Source: Arctopsyche grandis
Lineage: Eukaryota > Arthropoda > Insecta > Trichoptera > Hydropsychidae
DNA: 64,000 nt
Assembly (NCBI RefSeq): GCF_051622035.1
Contig: NC_135361.1
Coordinates: forward strand, 26,839,205 to 26,903,204
Direction: 5' to 3'
Shown here one piece after another: positions 45,009 to 63,940 of the stretch (its first letter is position 1; the number at the start of each line of letters is the position of its first letter). The notes beneath the pieces were generated by a model. The model searched no databases and was not told the DNA's origin. It was given only the letters and a program-made list of their open reading frames with translations. The translations under genes and the position numbers were made by a program.

Positions 45009-45432
45009 ATATATACCAGGAAGGCCTTACAGGTAAATCCCAATGCGCCTTCTTGGCCAATTACAAATACAAATGCAGCATTTTTATTATAAGTCGTTGA
45101 ATTGCAAGACACTGAAAAAACTCGCAAATTAACGAGACATCTATGAATTGTACATAAATTTTTATTGTACATCAATCAAATTTCAAATAGTGGTGACATA
45201 GTAGGTAGGAAGGATTTTTTGGCCAATTTTTTTTTTTTCGGGAACCGTTTCAACAATGAAATCAGAGAAAATTGGCAAAGTCTGATAGGAAACGATCAAC
45301 CTGGAGTCACAAATCCAGGTCTGACCAACAGCATACTCTGAAAAATTCATTTTTATTCAGGGATTGAACCCGGCACCTTCTTGACGGTAAGCAGAAGCTT
45401 AACGTCAGAGCTATGCTGCTGGTTGTAAGAGC
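45009..45432 (-). mobile_element. tRNA-derived SINE, near full length
   Basis: On the minus strand the head has an A-box-like AGCATAGCTCTGACGTTAAGC and a B box GGGTTCAATCCC. A body follows with CAGAGTATGCTGTTGGTCAG, GACTCCAGGTTGATCGTTTC and TTCATTGTTGAAACGGTTCC. The 3' end is GTAAGGCCTTCCTGGTATAT. About 424 bp. Three more copies lie in the window (9270, 55262 and 60410). Confidence 0.75.
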
Positions 45433-45539
45433 TATATCTTACAACCTACATATGTATGTACTTATATTACTCTTTATTCCCGCTTGTTGTTTATCTTGAT
45501 TCTTTGAGCGCACGTTTAATTGATGTTTTTTATGAGACT

Positions 45540-46095
45540 TTCAAAATCTTTATTGCTTTAGCTGCATTTTTGTCTCACAACTCGTGCTACCCTCAAATAT
45601 TATTATCCCTTTTAATCTGCACAACAAATTGTGTGTATGTAACCCAACCATTTCTCGATACACTCTAGGGATACATATGCAAACCTAACCTAACCTAACC
45701 CAACCATTTCTCGATACACTCAAGGGATACATATGCAAACACTAAATCTTAAAATATTGTTTTTAATTAATTTTATTGCTTTGCTATATTTTTCTCACGA
45801 ATTGTGTTTCCCTCGAATATTATTATCCCTCTTAAATCTGTATGACTAATTCTGTGTATCTACAAAACCATTTCTTGATACACTCAAGGGATACATATGT
45901 ATGTCAAATACTAAATCTTAAAATATTGTTTTTACTTAAATATATTTTTACTTAAATTTTTTAAATTAAATTTTTACTTACTTTATTACTTATATATATA
46001 TTTTTCTCACGAATTGTGCTACCCTTAAATATTATTATCCCTCTTAATCCTACCCATCCATTTGTCAGTACACTAAGGGATACATATATCAAATA
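45540..46095. repeat. Degenerate tandem repeat, about 210-bp unit, with telomere-like AACCT run
   Basis: About three units share TCACGAATTGTGCTACCCTC, AAATATTATTATCCCTCTTAA and CCATTTCTCGATACACTCAAG followed by GGATACATATG. Between units one and two, around 45680, there is a short AACCTAACCTAACCTAACCC run equal to the insect TTAGG telomere repeat. Confidence 0.7.
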
Positions 46096-46728
46096 CTAAA
46101 ACTATCTTGCGCATGAATGCCACTGTTAATCACCAGTTGTTTTACCAAAATGTGATTGGTTGAAATTGTTACCCTTATTGAATATATGCTCATGTTAATC
46201 ATATTGAAGATCACTTGCGATTAAACAGCCTAACTAGTAACTTGCGATTCACTTTGAGACTAGTAGCTTGTAATACAAGCTTGTACATTAATCTCGTGTA
46301 TACTTACTGCTATTTAAATAATATAATCATCTGATAAAATCTGTGACTATAATATTTTTACACTATCTCCTACTCGTCCCCGTAACAACATACCTCCTTT
46401 ACGTTTCACTTACGATTACAATTCAGGAAAAAATTTTTCTCTTATCCAATCGTTTTCATACTTTGCCATATTGCTCATTTTGGTCATCAATATAAGTAAA
46501 TGGATCCTCCGCCATTACGATGGTGCAAAAATATCGTGTAAGACGCGTTTGAAATCTGCCCGGCGAGGTAGTCGTTGACGTTTATCCACCGTTTGTTTAT
46601 TAGTAGTCACCGGAGCCTGAGGGGGCCGTGTATTGTTCAAAGGTTGTAAATGCATTGTTAAAGGTTTGCCGAACAATGGATAGCACTGTGACTATCCTAC
46701 CTCTATTTATTAGTTTTATTTTATGTAA

Positions 46729-46765
46729 TACTAGTGTTGCGCCCGTTGATATTTCGACGGGTGGT
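46729..46765 (-). mobile_element. Helitron-like 3' terminus
   Basis: Read on the minus strand, a hairpin (ACCCGTCGAAATATCAACGG followed by GC) precedes GCAACACTAGT, the hairpin-plus-CTAGT layout at the 3' end of many insect Helitron-like elements. The rest of the element (to about 46900) is not resolved. Confidence 0.5.
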
Positions 46766-47190
46766 TTTGGAAAGAAATAAAGGCAGCCCCGCAGCCCGTA
46801 TAGACGAGCCGCGACTGAAGAGAGCAACAAAAAAAAAAATGGTTGACAATAGTGAACTATGTTTTGTGTGAAAAACATCAACAAACGCCGATTTCTAGTT
46901 CTTACCATAATAATTGGTTTTTGAGCGTGGAGCCGCTATACTAGCTATACTAAAAAAGTAAAAAAGTTCCCACTAAATGAGGATCGAGAAGCTTCCATCC
47001 ACCGTAGTGTGCAGATAATGATGCAAAAAGTGGAAACTACAGAGAAATGTTATATTAATAGAAGTGACTTTAGGCGTCATATTGTTGTCAAGTGACGATT
47101 GTCCACAGACAATCCTAAATAATTTTACCATCAATCGTATTTGATGCTTGGTGTTCGACGTATGTCCGATAAAAACTTATCTGTTTGTTT

Positions 47191-47389
47191 AGGCCTTGTT
47201 CATAGTCTCGACAATGTCGCTGTGAAAAAAACGAAGAAGTGTCGCTGTTCATACTAATGTCTAATAGTGTTCATAGTAAGCGCGACAGTTAGTCGCGCTC
47301 ACTATGAACACTATTAGACATTAGTATGAACAGCGACACTTCTTCAATTTTGTCGCAGCGACATTGTCGAGACTATGAACAAGGCCTTA
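47191..47389. mobile_element. Near-perfect palindromic MITE, 199 bp
   Basis: AGGCCTTGTTCATAGTCTCG followed by ACAATGTCGCTG is mirrored at the right end, and the arms continue through GAAGTGTCGCTGTTCATAC and TGTCTAATAGTGTTCATAGT almost to the centre. It would extrude as a hairpin of about 90 bp. It lies some 450 bp upstream of the ferritin heavy-chain transcript region. Confidence 0.85.
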
Positions 47390-47679
47390 TATTACTCACA
47401 AGATCGGCAAGAATCGGTAAAAATTGCACAATACATTCAAAAACACACAATAAACAAAATGGGATACATTATTATAAGCAAAATTGATCCGATTGTATTC
47501 CGTGCGTTGTAGCGTATTTATAGAGACGTATCGCGTAATATTGACAACAGTTATTTCTTCGTAAGGGCCCTTCTATTATTACTACATTTCTCTGGGAAAC
47601 TAGTAAAAAAATGGACATAAATGAAACGGAATCGAATACGAGACACTATTGGTATATTTGTATGTACGGCGCAATAGCG

Positions 47680-47687
47680 TGACGTCA
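47680..47687 (+). promoter_or_regulatory. CRE-like TGACGTCA palindrome
   Basis: A perfect 8-bp TGACGTCA site about 70 bp before the iron-responsive element of the ferritin heavy-chain gene. This position suits a promoter-proximal CREB/ATF site. Confidence 0.5.
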
Positions 47688-47748
47688 CAGAATCCCCCCA
47701 CTCTCGATATTCTGATGGCGCGTTTGTTGTTCGAAGAGAGAAGCAGTC

Positions 47749-47775
47749 GCCTTCTGCTCCAGTGCGTGCAAAGGT
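47749..47775 (+). promoter_or_regulatory. Iron-responsive element in ferritin heavy-chain 5'UTR
   Basis: The sequence folds as lower stem GCCTT/AAGGT (with one G-T pair), a single bulged C at 47754, upper stem TGCTC/GTGCA with one T-T mismatch, and the hexaloop CAGTGC. A CAGUGN loop exactly five bases after a bulged C is the defining layout of an IRE bound by iron regulatory protein 1. It lies 64 nt before the ATG, on the coding strand. IRP1 binding to such elements represses ferritin translation when iron is low. Confidence 0.88.
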
Positions 47776-47839
47776 CGTCCCTGTCATATTCGCTCGGTTC
47801 GTTGTCTGTTCAACATTCTCACACTCAACTTCCCAAGAA

Positions 47840-50800
47840 ATGGCTGCGACGATCACCTCGCTGTTAGTCCTTCTGGCTGTGGCGGCTTTGGCCGATGCCA
47901 AGTTGCAATGTGAGTACATCTTTTGTAATAAACACTAACACCAAATATATACCACAATACTAATCGCCAATACGGGGCCGGCTGTCACTTGCGCGCTGTC
48001 AAAATGTAGGGTGACCATGCGATCTCGTCCCTCAAATCGGGACTTGACAGTTGCTCTCACATCTTCCACTTAGGCTTTTTCATCATATTCATTTTCGTTA
48101 TATGATTGTTCTGTGCAAACGTTTGAAAATTTTTGGAGCTACAAAAAAATAATCATACTTTTCGGACTTTTCTTTTGGGTCTTTGCATTTTTTTTTGTTG
48201 ATATTCAAATTTAATAGACGTATTTAAAGACTTGTCCAATATGCGGTGACGCTTATTAAATATTTCAGTTTTTTTTTGCAACCGGTCTATTCAAATAAAT
48301 AGAAAGTCGTTTTGAAGAAACTAGATCACAATTTGTATATGGAAATTGTCTCAATTTGAATAACATGCGCTTTTTAAATTGTGGACATTCATACTTTTTT
48401 TATTAGCATCTTTACACTATTGTGTATTTGTAGTAATACTTCTTTTATTCAATATTCATATATATTAATTGGCTCATTCCAAATCCATACTTGCAAATGC
48501 GCAAGTCTTCTTTTTGTTCCATCAGTTTTGCCAACGAGAGAAAACTTTCTTTCAAAATGGCCGCCGGTTTTTTTGAAATTGCCTATGGAACCTGATAGAT
48601 TGTTGCAGAATATAGTCGGATTTGCAATATTATGCGACCTTGAATACGATTGTGCGCCGTTGGCGTTAAATTCGCCATCCCCACTCGCTTTGTATCACTT
48701 TCCATCAACTTTGACCTGGCCGATGGAAACAACAACAATGGACGCCATCTTTTCTACCACAAAAACGATAATAACAACAATAATCAATATGCGACTCTGC
48801 ATCACCGTGACTTTGCACTTTGCTTGCGCATTAATCATGCTAAAATGGCGCGTGATCGACACTTCCGTTCTACAAATCTCGGAAAAAAAATTGCACATCA
48901 TTCATGGCTGTCATAGATTGGCCGCCATTTTGTTTCTAATTTGATTGGAAAATCCCCTTTTTTTTCTTACAATTTAATGATCTGCTGTAATAGATGCTCC
49001 GCCATTTTGTTTCTAATTTGAATGGAAAATCCCCTTTTCTTTCTTTCAAATTAATGATAGATTAGATACGCCGCCATTTTGTTTATGATTTTATTAGAGA
49101 ATCCCCGTTTTGTATCAGGTTAATGTTTTATTTTTATGTCAATTACATACATATATAGAGATAATGAAATAATTTGATATTAAATGTTACACGTTCTGGT
49201 ACATTTGTTTATGTTTGCCGAGATAAACTATCACGGTTTGTTGATTTATCTGCGAAATGCACACATGAAACAAAATATGTATTCCGAGGTTTCGGAGAAT
49301 AACAAAAACAAATTTTCAACGTAGTTGTAAAGCTCAAGAGTTTTTGGACGATGACCAAAAGTTGACACTGTCTTATTTTGAACGCTAATAGCTATATACG
49401 ACTTGCCGGTACAAATATTCTACGTCTTCAGAACTGTATGCTTTTAAAACTAAAATAAAAATCGTTCCGTAAAGAAAAAAGATTTGAGTAATATTGTATT
49501 TCAAACATTGTAACTTTATGATGCGATTTTGTACATATAATACGGACATATTTATTAAATGCTTATTCAATACTGTGCTAGTATATATGCAATATCAATT
49601 AAACTACTTAACTTTTGGCTTGAGAAAAGCTGAGTAGATCTAGCGATTAAATAATAAATAACAATTGCCAAGCAATGAAATTATCACGATAACTATTGGG
49701 TATAAAAATAATCATTTATTTTTGCTTATGATATGTCGAATATGATGAATTGAGGTATTACAGATTGAAACATACATAAAGAGATTGAAATGGCAATGGG
49801 TGGGCCACGTGGCTAGAAGAATGGACGAAAGAAGTGCTTGAATGGTACCCGAGAGAATGCAAAAGGGTAAAAGGAAGACCGCAGGGAAGATGGATAGACG
49901 AAATTAGGAAAATGTGTGGAGTGAGATGGATGAGAGTTGCGCAAAACAGAGACGAGTGGAAGCGTGTCGGAGAGGCCTTCATCCAGCAGTGGATGGTTAT
50001 CGGCTGTAGATGATTATGATGATATATGTACACTTAAGATTTATATTATAGTTGTTTTTATTCTTTACAAAATGAATGATTTTCTTGTAGATTGAATAAT
50101 TTTTGTAGAACTATAATACAAACTGAATAATTTTGAGGGAAAAAAACGTATTTACAATATTAAACAAAGACTTATATGAATAAAATATGAATCGTAAGTC
50201 ATTTATGTGCTGTTAAGTATTCCGATGATTCATCACGTATGCTGAATAATCGCCCTTTGTCCTTTGTGGAGTGAAAAAAAAATAGAACTAACGTTCAATC
50301 GCAAACAAACACGTGTTTTGTTGTGCAATACTTCCATTGTCCCTTTGTGAGACATATTTTTAGATACCGAAGCCAAATATGAAAATTGAAACCGACATTG
50401 TATCAATGTCGTAAATTTTCATTCGAACCTTCATAATTATTTGATGAATTAAATATTTCATCATGTTGCAAATGTTATATATATATATATATATATATAA
50501 ACGACCATGTCACGTGTTTCAATGACTCATTTAAGAATTTCCTCACTTTTCAGGTCAATCTAAACCGGCTGATATTCCGACCGATTGGATTACCATGCAA
50601 AAAACATGCACCAACGCCATGAGAGAACAGATTCAGATGGAAATCAAAGCATCCATGGAGTACTTGTCGATGGGAGCCTACTTTTCGAGGGATACGGTGA
50701 GAGTATTTTACATATTTATCATACATTTAGATTTATATTGTTCGCTTTTGTTTACCGTATCCTTTCCCGTTGCAGGTTAACCGACCGGGCTTTGCTAAAA

Positions 50801-51345
50801 TGTTCTTCGAAGCGTCATCAGAGGAGCGTCAACACGGAATGAAACTCATCGAGTACTTGCTGATGAGAGGAGAGCTGACCAGTGAGATTAGCAGCCTCAT
50901 CAGAGTACCGGTTAGTGAATTGGGAATAATTTAACAAATATTCAATATTTACTATTATTAAAGTGTATTCGTATTTCAGATTCCCAAGAGACTTGAATGG
51001 GAAAACGGTGTGACTGCTTTGAAAGCAGCTTTGAATTTGGAGGCTGAAGTTACAAAGAGTATCCGAAACTTGATCAAGATCTGCGAAGATTCCGAAGAGT
51101 TCAATGATTATCATGTAAGTTTGTTGCTATTATTAATTAATTGCATCAAATGCTGAATTCAACTGATTTATTTGTTTATTTGACAGCTTGTGGATTATCT
51201 TGCCGGTGATTTCTTGGACGAACAATACAAAGGACAGAGAGATCTTGCTGGTAAATCTTCTACCCTCGATAAGATGATGGCGAACAACGCCCTCCTCGGA
51301 GAGTTCCTCTTCGACAAGAAACTCCTTAAAGGAGAACTCATCTAG
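47840..51345 (+). CDS. Fer1HCH: Secreted ferritin, heavy-chain homologue
   Basis: Five coding exons: 47840-47909, 50554-50696, 50776-50910, 50980-51114 and 51187-51345; 642 nt, 213 residues. The signal peptide MAATITSLLVLLAVAALADA sends it to the secretory pathway. Ferroxidase ligands are present: the Glu of MEIKASMEYLSMGAYF with the following Tyr, and E-E-x-x-H in SSEERQHGMKLIEYLLMRG. This subunit oxidises Fe(II) and co-assembles with the light chain encoded 5.9 kb away in divergent orientation. Intron 1 (2.6 kb) holds a tandem repeat and a LINE fragment. An IRE sits in the 5'UTR and AATAAA lies at 51598-51603. Confidence 0.95.
48918..49110 (+). repeat. Tandem repeat in ferritin heavy-chain intron 1
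   Basis: Three units of about 75 bp, each with CCGCCATTTTGTTTCTAATT, TTGGAAAATCCCCTTTT-like sequence and AATTAATGAT. The core GCCATTTTG matches the minus-strand consensus-like CAAAATGGC seen in YY1 sites, so a regulatory role is possible. Confidence 0.7.
49765..50020 (+). mobile_element. LINE 3' coding fragment
   Basis: The plus strand reads KWQWVGHVARRMDER, then, after a frame change, EVLEWYPRECKRVKGRPQGR, then WIDEIRKMCGVRWMRVAQNR and [10 protein letters not shown], the C-terminal end of a non-LTR reverse transcriptase. Better preserved than the copy at 5600-5890. It lies in ferritin heavy-chain intron 1. Confidence 0.7.
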
Positions 51346-51597
51346 TTATTAAATTTACATTCAATACTCGCCACCTGTTCTTAATCTATCATTAAATCAG
51401 CCAGTGTTTACTTTATCTATACATAATCCAAAATCAGATTTCTAGATGCCATAATTGAACGATAATCGTTCTTCAAACGTTGTCGTTCACGGTATGTACC
51501 TGTTGCTAAGTGATGCGTCGAAGATTGTATAGTTTTACAGTCTAAAGTTTTCTGCCACTACTACTAGTACTGTATTTTGTATTACACATATTTGTAA

Positions 51598-51603
51598 AAT
51601 AAA
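51598..51603 (+). terminator. Polyadenylation signal of ferritin heavy chain
   Basis: AATAAA about 250 bp after the stop codon, followed by T-rich sequence. Confidence 0.6.
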
Positions 51604-51609
51604 CATTGT

Positions 51610-53115
51610 ATATTTGTTTGTTTATTAAAAAAAGGTTAACAACAATGAATTGTGATTTCGTATTTTATTTATCCTAGTAAAATATGTCTTTTTTTATATA
51701 ATATATATAGAATGTTTCCATTTGTTTTGTATTTCATTATAAAGTTTTGTAGAATATTAGGATATTACAATAAATTTAATTTTTAGCATATATGATCTTT
51801 CATTTATAGTACGTAACTAATTTAATTTAACTGAAGAATCAACGAGTTCAAAATATAGAGATGCCATTTTTTATATATATATATTTGTTTTTCGCTGTAT
51901 GTATTGTCTTATAAGTTAAAATTAAATGATATAAAATGGGAATGATATTGAGTTTTAAATTTGACATACACTTTGGATTCAGAAAATAATGTTTTTGATA
52001 ATTAAATAATTATACTACAATGTTGAAAATAATGAAGACAATTCAATTCAATATTATTATACTGATATGAGTATTTTTATCATGAATAAGATATCACATG
52101 GAAATCTTGGAAAGTACGTACATCTTATATATATATGTAGATGCCGAGTGTGATAGTAAATAAAAGATGTGTTCAATTGCAAAACTTCAATCTTATAAAA
52201 TTGTTGGTGATGTCAAATATGGTTATTAACATTATCATAAAAAATTTAAATTCTGAATCTCAATTCATTATGGATTGCCGGAATTTTTTACAAACAGTAA
52301 AAATATTATAATAGGTTTTGTAAATTAAACATATGTATCTCCTAAACCTTTCTATCAATTAAATTGAAAATTGGAATACAGATTTTTTTATAGTTGTCTT
52401 CGACCGTATGATTTATCAGATCGGTGATCATTCTATGTTTGAGACTAACATACGTAAGTCTAATTTCTAAACAAGTACTAATTTCCAGTTGGTTTCTTCT
52501 TTTTTCGTGATGAGGTATGATCCACGTTTTAATAAATAGGAAGATGGGAAATCAATCAGCATGTTCTGTATAGTGCCTCATAATGCAGGATATAAACTTG
52601 GTATCTGTTTTTGTCACCAGAATTTGTGGTATCCTTGTTAAAACAATGGTTTCAGTTTCTCGTTTGTGGATAATTCAATAAATTGCCTCTGTTTAGTATG
52701 GATTCATCTCAGTTTGTGGGTCTACTTTCAAAAGGGTCCCAATCTGGGATAACCAAGTGAAGAATGTCTTCAAATCTTTGACTGTGGTCAGAATGAAGAA
52801 CCGTTGACAATAAGCAAGCAAATCTCTATCTCGTTTTTGCAGTTTTAAATGATTTGGAAAGAGCATTCTCATCTCCCCAAGTTTTGTTTGTATAGAAAAA
52901 TTTTAGTTTTGATTTAATTTTATTGATCTATTGAAGCTGTTTCATTTTTTGAATTAACCAAATTGAGTCGCAAATCATTGTCTTTACTCTCCAGGAATTC
53001 CAAAACTGAATCAAAGAGTGCACTTTTGTGCGATTTTATGCATACAATCGATACAAACATGCAGTTTTAGACAACCAACAAACTTCGGTGCTAAGTTGCA
53101 AACAATTATAGTCTT
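51610..53115. other. AT-rich intergenic DNA
   Basis: No recognisable gene, structured repeat or promoter in about 1.5 kb. Confidence 0.4.
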
Positions 53116-53116
53116 C

Positions 53117-53330
53117 ATCAGTGGCGGATAAAGTAAATGAGGGGGCCCTAGGCGCATTTTAAATTTGAGGATTTAATATTTCAGTAAAAAAAATGCTGTC
53201 ATCGTTTTTTACCATGCTTTTCAGTATATGGTTTTTCATAAGGATTTTAAAAAACCATATTTTTTTTATTTATTTACTATATGTACTTGAAACACCAACA
53301 GCTTTTGGAATAAAATAGGTACTGTAAGGC
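53117..53330. mobile_element. hAT-like repeat fragment with CAGTGGCGG end
   Basis: Starts CAGTGGCGGATAAAGTAAAT and continues with GGGGGCCCTAGGCGC, ATGCTGTCATCGTTTTTTACC and CTTTTCAGTATATGG. It matches the left part of the repeat at 29852. The right half is absent. Confidence 0.6.
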
Positions 53331-53339
53331 AGGTAAGGT

Positions 53340-53818
53340 ATGTTGACCGTATCACGGTCTAAGAAAACACCGTTTGTGTTTGTAAGAGGATCGTTTATTT
53401 TTGTTCAATTGTTACAATGGTATGTACGAAGAGGTTGAGCTTCGGAGAAGTGAGCTGGTTGAACTCCAGAGGTTCACTCTGGTATTGGGAGCTGGTGCCT
53501 CGCTTTATATATGTACGATCTGACTTGAAGCGTGCCGTGTGCAGATGCATTGTCTTCATTTCCAGGACACGTTTTGATCTGTTTTCGAGGCACGTGTCTT
53601 CGGTACACGTTTGGTTTATAGCTATGGGGTCAGCGCCGGGACGTCGTTCGTTTGAGAATCGGGTCGTGTGCCACGCGTAAACGACTTTTTAGGACACGTG
53701 TTACAGTTTCCTGATGACATCACTGTTGGGTTTTGTTCCGTTTACGATCGAGCGATGAACTCTTTCTTCTGGAATGGTCGAAGGGGACGTTCCCCTTGGG
53801 TTATGCATGTTTGTACAG
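53340..53818 (-). mobile_element. Possible solo LTR (fossil)
   Basis: More GC-rich than its surroundings. On the minus strand it starts TGTACAAACATGC, has a TATATAAAGCGAGGC box and further on AATAAACGATCC, and ends GTCAACA. The TG...CA ends and the box order suit an LTR. No partner or internal region is present and no target duplication is clear. Tentative. Confidence 0.35.
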
Positions 53819-53876
53819 GATCGATGATGAGATCACTGGTTTTGATTCTTAATAGCACAAGTTGCGCTTCTCCAAT

Positions 53877-54213
53877 TTTCTCCTCCGAAACTGGACCAAT
53901 TTTTAAAAAAATTTCATCATCGGTATGAGAAAGATATTTTCTGTGCAACTATGCGCATATTTTTTTTAAAAATCGACCGTTAAATAAGCACGCTGGACTC
54001 TTTTCGTGGGTGTAAAAAAGAGGCGATTTTATAGATGTTTGGCGGCTCCTAGCTCCTATAAAAAATAGCTAATCAAAAAAATAAAAGCACAGATGCATGC
54101 CAATGGTGGATATCCATAGCATATTAAAAAATAATTTCTCTAGTGTCATAATTGAGGAAGGGAGAAGTGTAATACGTTTGTATGGACAAGGCGCTGGTGT
54201 CCAGCCCTCTTAA
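53877..54213 (+). repeat. Dispersed repeat shared with 62668-63005
   Basis: About 337 bp nearly identical to the right two-thirds of the TTAA-flanked element at 62465-63000, same orientation. Shared blocks include TTTCATCATCGGTATGAGAA, GGACTCTTTTCGTGGGTGTA and GGCGGCTCCTAGCTCCTATA. It ends TCCAGCCCTC followed by TTAA. The left end of the element is missing here. Confidence 0.85.
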
Positions 54214-54219
54214 GGGTTT

Positions 54220-55261
54220 ATGTTACATTCTTGATAGTACACAACATGTACATATAAAGAAGAATCTTATTGTTATATAATTAGATCAGTCAAACGTTTT
54301 AAAGTAAGCTGACAAAGGATGTAACTACATATGTAAGTAGTGGGTTCAAATTCCAATAAATTATAATATCTTCTCTAATTCGTGTACCAATCGGTTTCAA
54401 GATAAAAAGACCCACTCATGATATGCTACATCCGTAACATTCAAACTGTTCAAGTTATCACTAAGCAACAGTCTCACATATTCGGCTGATTAATATTATC
54501 AACAGCAGTTCAAACAAAAACACATCTAATCTTGAATCTAAATTTTCAAGTTAGATGCTTGTATTCGAATCGAGATAGCAACAATGTAGAAATAAAACAA
54601 GACATATCGGTTCGTGCCATCACTCGGTCGCGAGATAACACTTGAGACGGTAAAAATCACAATTGACATTCAAAATGTTACGTGCACCCTTACCAATCAT
54701 AAGTTCATCGATGCCAATGTCACTAATCGACATCAGATAATAACTATAGTAATTAGATATATGTAGTGATACAACGGGAAAAGAAATTTTAGTTGTTGAG
54801 ATTGTTTGTATTGATTGCTATATAATTTCAAGAGGATTATCTCGTCACGTAAGGATCATGGAGATAGCCGTTCAAATTCCAAATCTTGGTATACATCTAC
54901 GGCACGTTCGGAGTCAAGTTAAATAAATATCAACAAAATAATAGATTATCTGTATTATGTGAGGCGTCAAGATTTAATTTATCGCTAATTGAATCTATCA
55001 CTTTACTTAATATTCGCTAATAGTTATAATGTTGATATTATCGCAATAGTTGAATGTTAAATACTGTTGCATAGGGGTTGGTTCAGGATCCAAATGAAAG
55101 GCTAAAGTCGCTTCACAGCATTTATTCAACGATTCAAGAGGTCCACACGGATTCACCGCTCCACTCCAGAATAATCTGATCTACCGTGTGTATCTCCTTG
55201 TAAAGGACAAGTTGCCCAGCACAGCTTCCCTGATCCATTGTGTCTATTTCATCTATATCTA
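54220..55261. other. AT-rich intergenic DNA
   Basis: No gene or structured repeat recognised. Confidence 0.4.
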
Positions 55262-55646
55262 TATTTAGCCAGCGGCATATTTCGGTCGTTAAGCTTCTGC
55301 TTAGCGGGTTTGATCCCAGGGCCGGGCCTCGAGTGAAAATTAATTTTTCAGAGTATGCTTTTGGATTTGTGACTCCAGGTTGATCGTTTCCTATCAGAGT
55401 TTGCCAATTTTCTCTGATTTCATTGTTGAAACGGTTCCCAGTAAAAATTGGCTAAAATCCCTCCTATATACAATATGTCCTTCCTATATAGATACATTAA
55501 ATAAGTGTGTGTACAATTTGATAGATGTCTCATTGATTTGATTTGCGAGGTATTCAGTGACTTATATAATAAATAAAAAAAATGCTGCAATATTTGTAAT
55601 TGGCCAGGAAGGCGCATTAGGGTTGCCTGTAAGGCCTTCCTGGTAT
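55262..55646 (+). mobile_element. tRNA-derived SINE, plus-strand copy
   Basis: Head with GCCAGCGGCATATTTCGGTC and GGGTTTGATCCC (degenerate B box). Body with GACTCCAGGTTGATCGTTTC and TTCATTGTTGAAACGGTTCC, and 3' end GTAAGGCCTTCCTGGTATGT. Same family as 45009-45432. Confidence 0.75.
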
Positions 55647-56615
55647 GTGTTTTGAAAAAAAAATTTCAGGTTTACCCTGGCGAGTCTATTGTATACGCAC
55701 GCACTCGCCCAGGTCTGCGAGAACTCCAGCGTATCCTTTGTTCAGGCACTTATTGAGTCCCGTTAGCCTAATCCGGGGTCTCTATTGTTCACCCACGAAT
55801 GCACTAAGACAGTGGATACTCTCTCTCATGTCCCCAATGCGAAGAGTTGATAGAAAGACCGACAAGAGAATGGTACCAAAGAATGCAGGGCTGTGGATCT
55901 GGAGTCAAAGTCGTAAAAAATCAACCGACCGACTCCTTTTTTTTATTTTTAATAAATAGTATTGTTAAATTGATTTATTTGTGTATGAAATTCATACACA
56001 TATACTGTGAATGTAATTATATTTTATTTATACCTATTTAATTACCAATAATTCAATAAATTGGATTACATGTCAATTTTTAGCGATTTTTTTTTCCTTA
56101 ATTGTTTATATTTTGATTACTAATAATTTTATACGTTGGCAAGAAAAGTCCATTTTACTGAAATCGTTGAAAAGTTGGAGTCGAACCATAAAATAAAGCC
56201 GGAGTCGGAGTCAGAGCTGGTAAATTTTGATCAGACTCCACCGCCCTGTAAGAGAATATGGAAGAATAGAAGTATGTTGAAGAGGCTTTCATCCACAAGC
56301 AGATGGAGGGCGGCAATAAATGTTGATACCTTTCAATATTAATTAACACAATTGCGAAACAATGATCATCACAAAACTGTAAAATCAAAATGGTAATCTT
56401 AAATTATAAAGAAGTTGAAACCCTTTTCATATAATTCTGGGAAGTAAATATTTTCATAGAACTTAGAAAAGCCATTTTCAATCCAGTATTGCAAATAAAA
56501 ATACAAAAATTTGTACACAAGATTTATTTTGATTCATTTAAAATTTTACATACTTAAATCCTATCATTACAAAGTAAAACGGTGTACTTATAGTGGTAAA
56601 AAACAGAAATAAAAT
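55647..56615. other. Repeat scraps and 3' flank of Brr2
   Basis: 55850-55900 and 56255-56320 look like scraps of the LINE family at 49765 (GAAAGACCGACAAGAGAATG; GAGGCTTTCATCCACAAGCA). 56340-56615 is AT-rich and contains the Brr2 3'UTR, with an AATAAA on the minus strand near 56523-56528. Confidence 0.4.

Positions 56616-63940
<7,325 letters not shown>

Noticed and set aside
46600-46908. 102-codon minus-strand frame
   Set aside because: Overlaps a Helitron-like 3' hairpin and shows no protein similarity I can recognise.
48381-48944. 187-codon plus-strand frame in ferritin heavy-chain intron 1
   Set aside because: Hydrophobic and low-complexity, no recognisable domain, and no splice or promoter context; its right end runs into a tandem repeat.
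53417-53928. Two adjacent plus-strand frames of about 86 codons
   Set aside because: They lie in a possible solo LTR and an adjoining dispersed repeat, with no recognisable domain.
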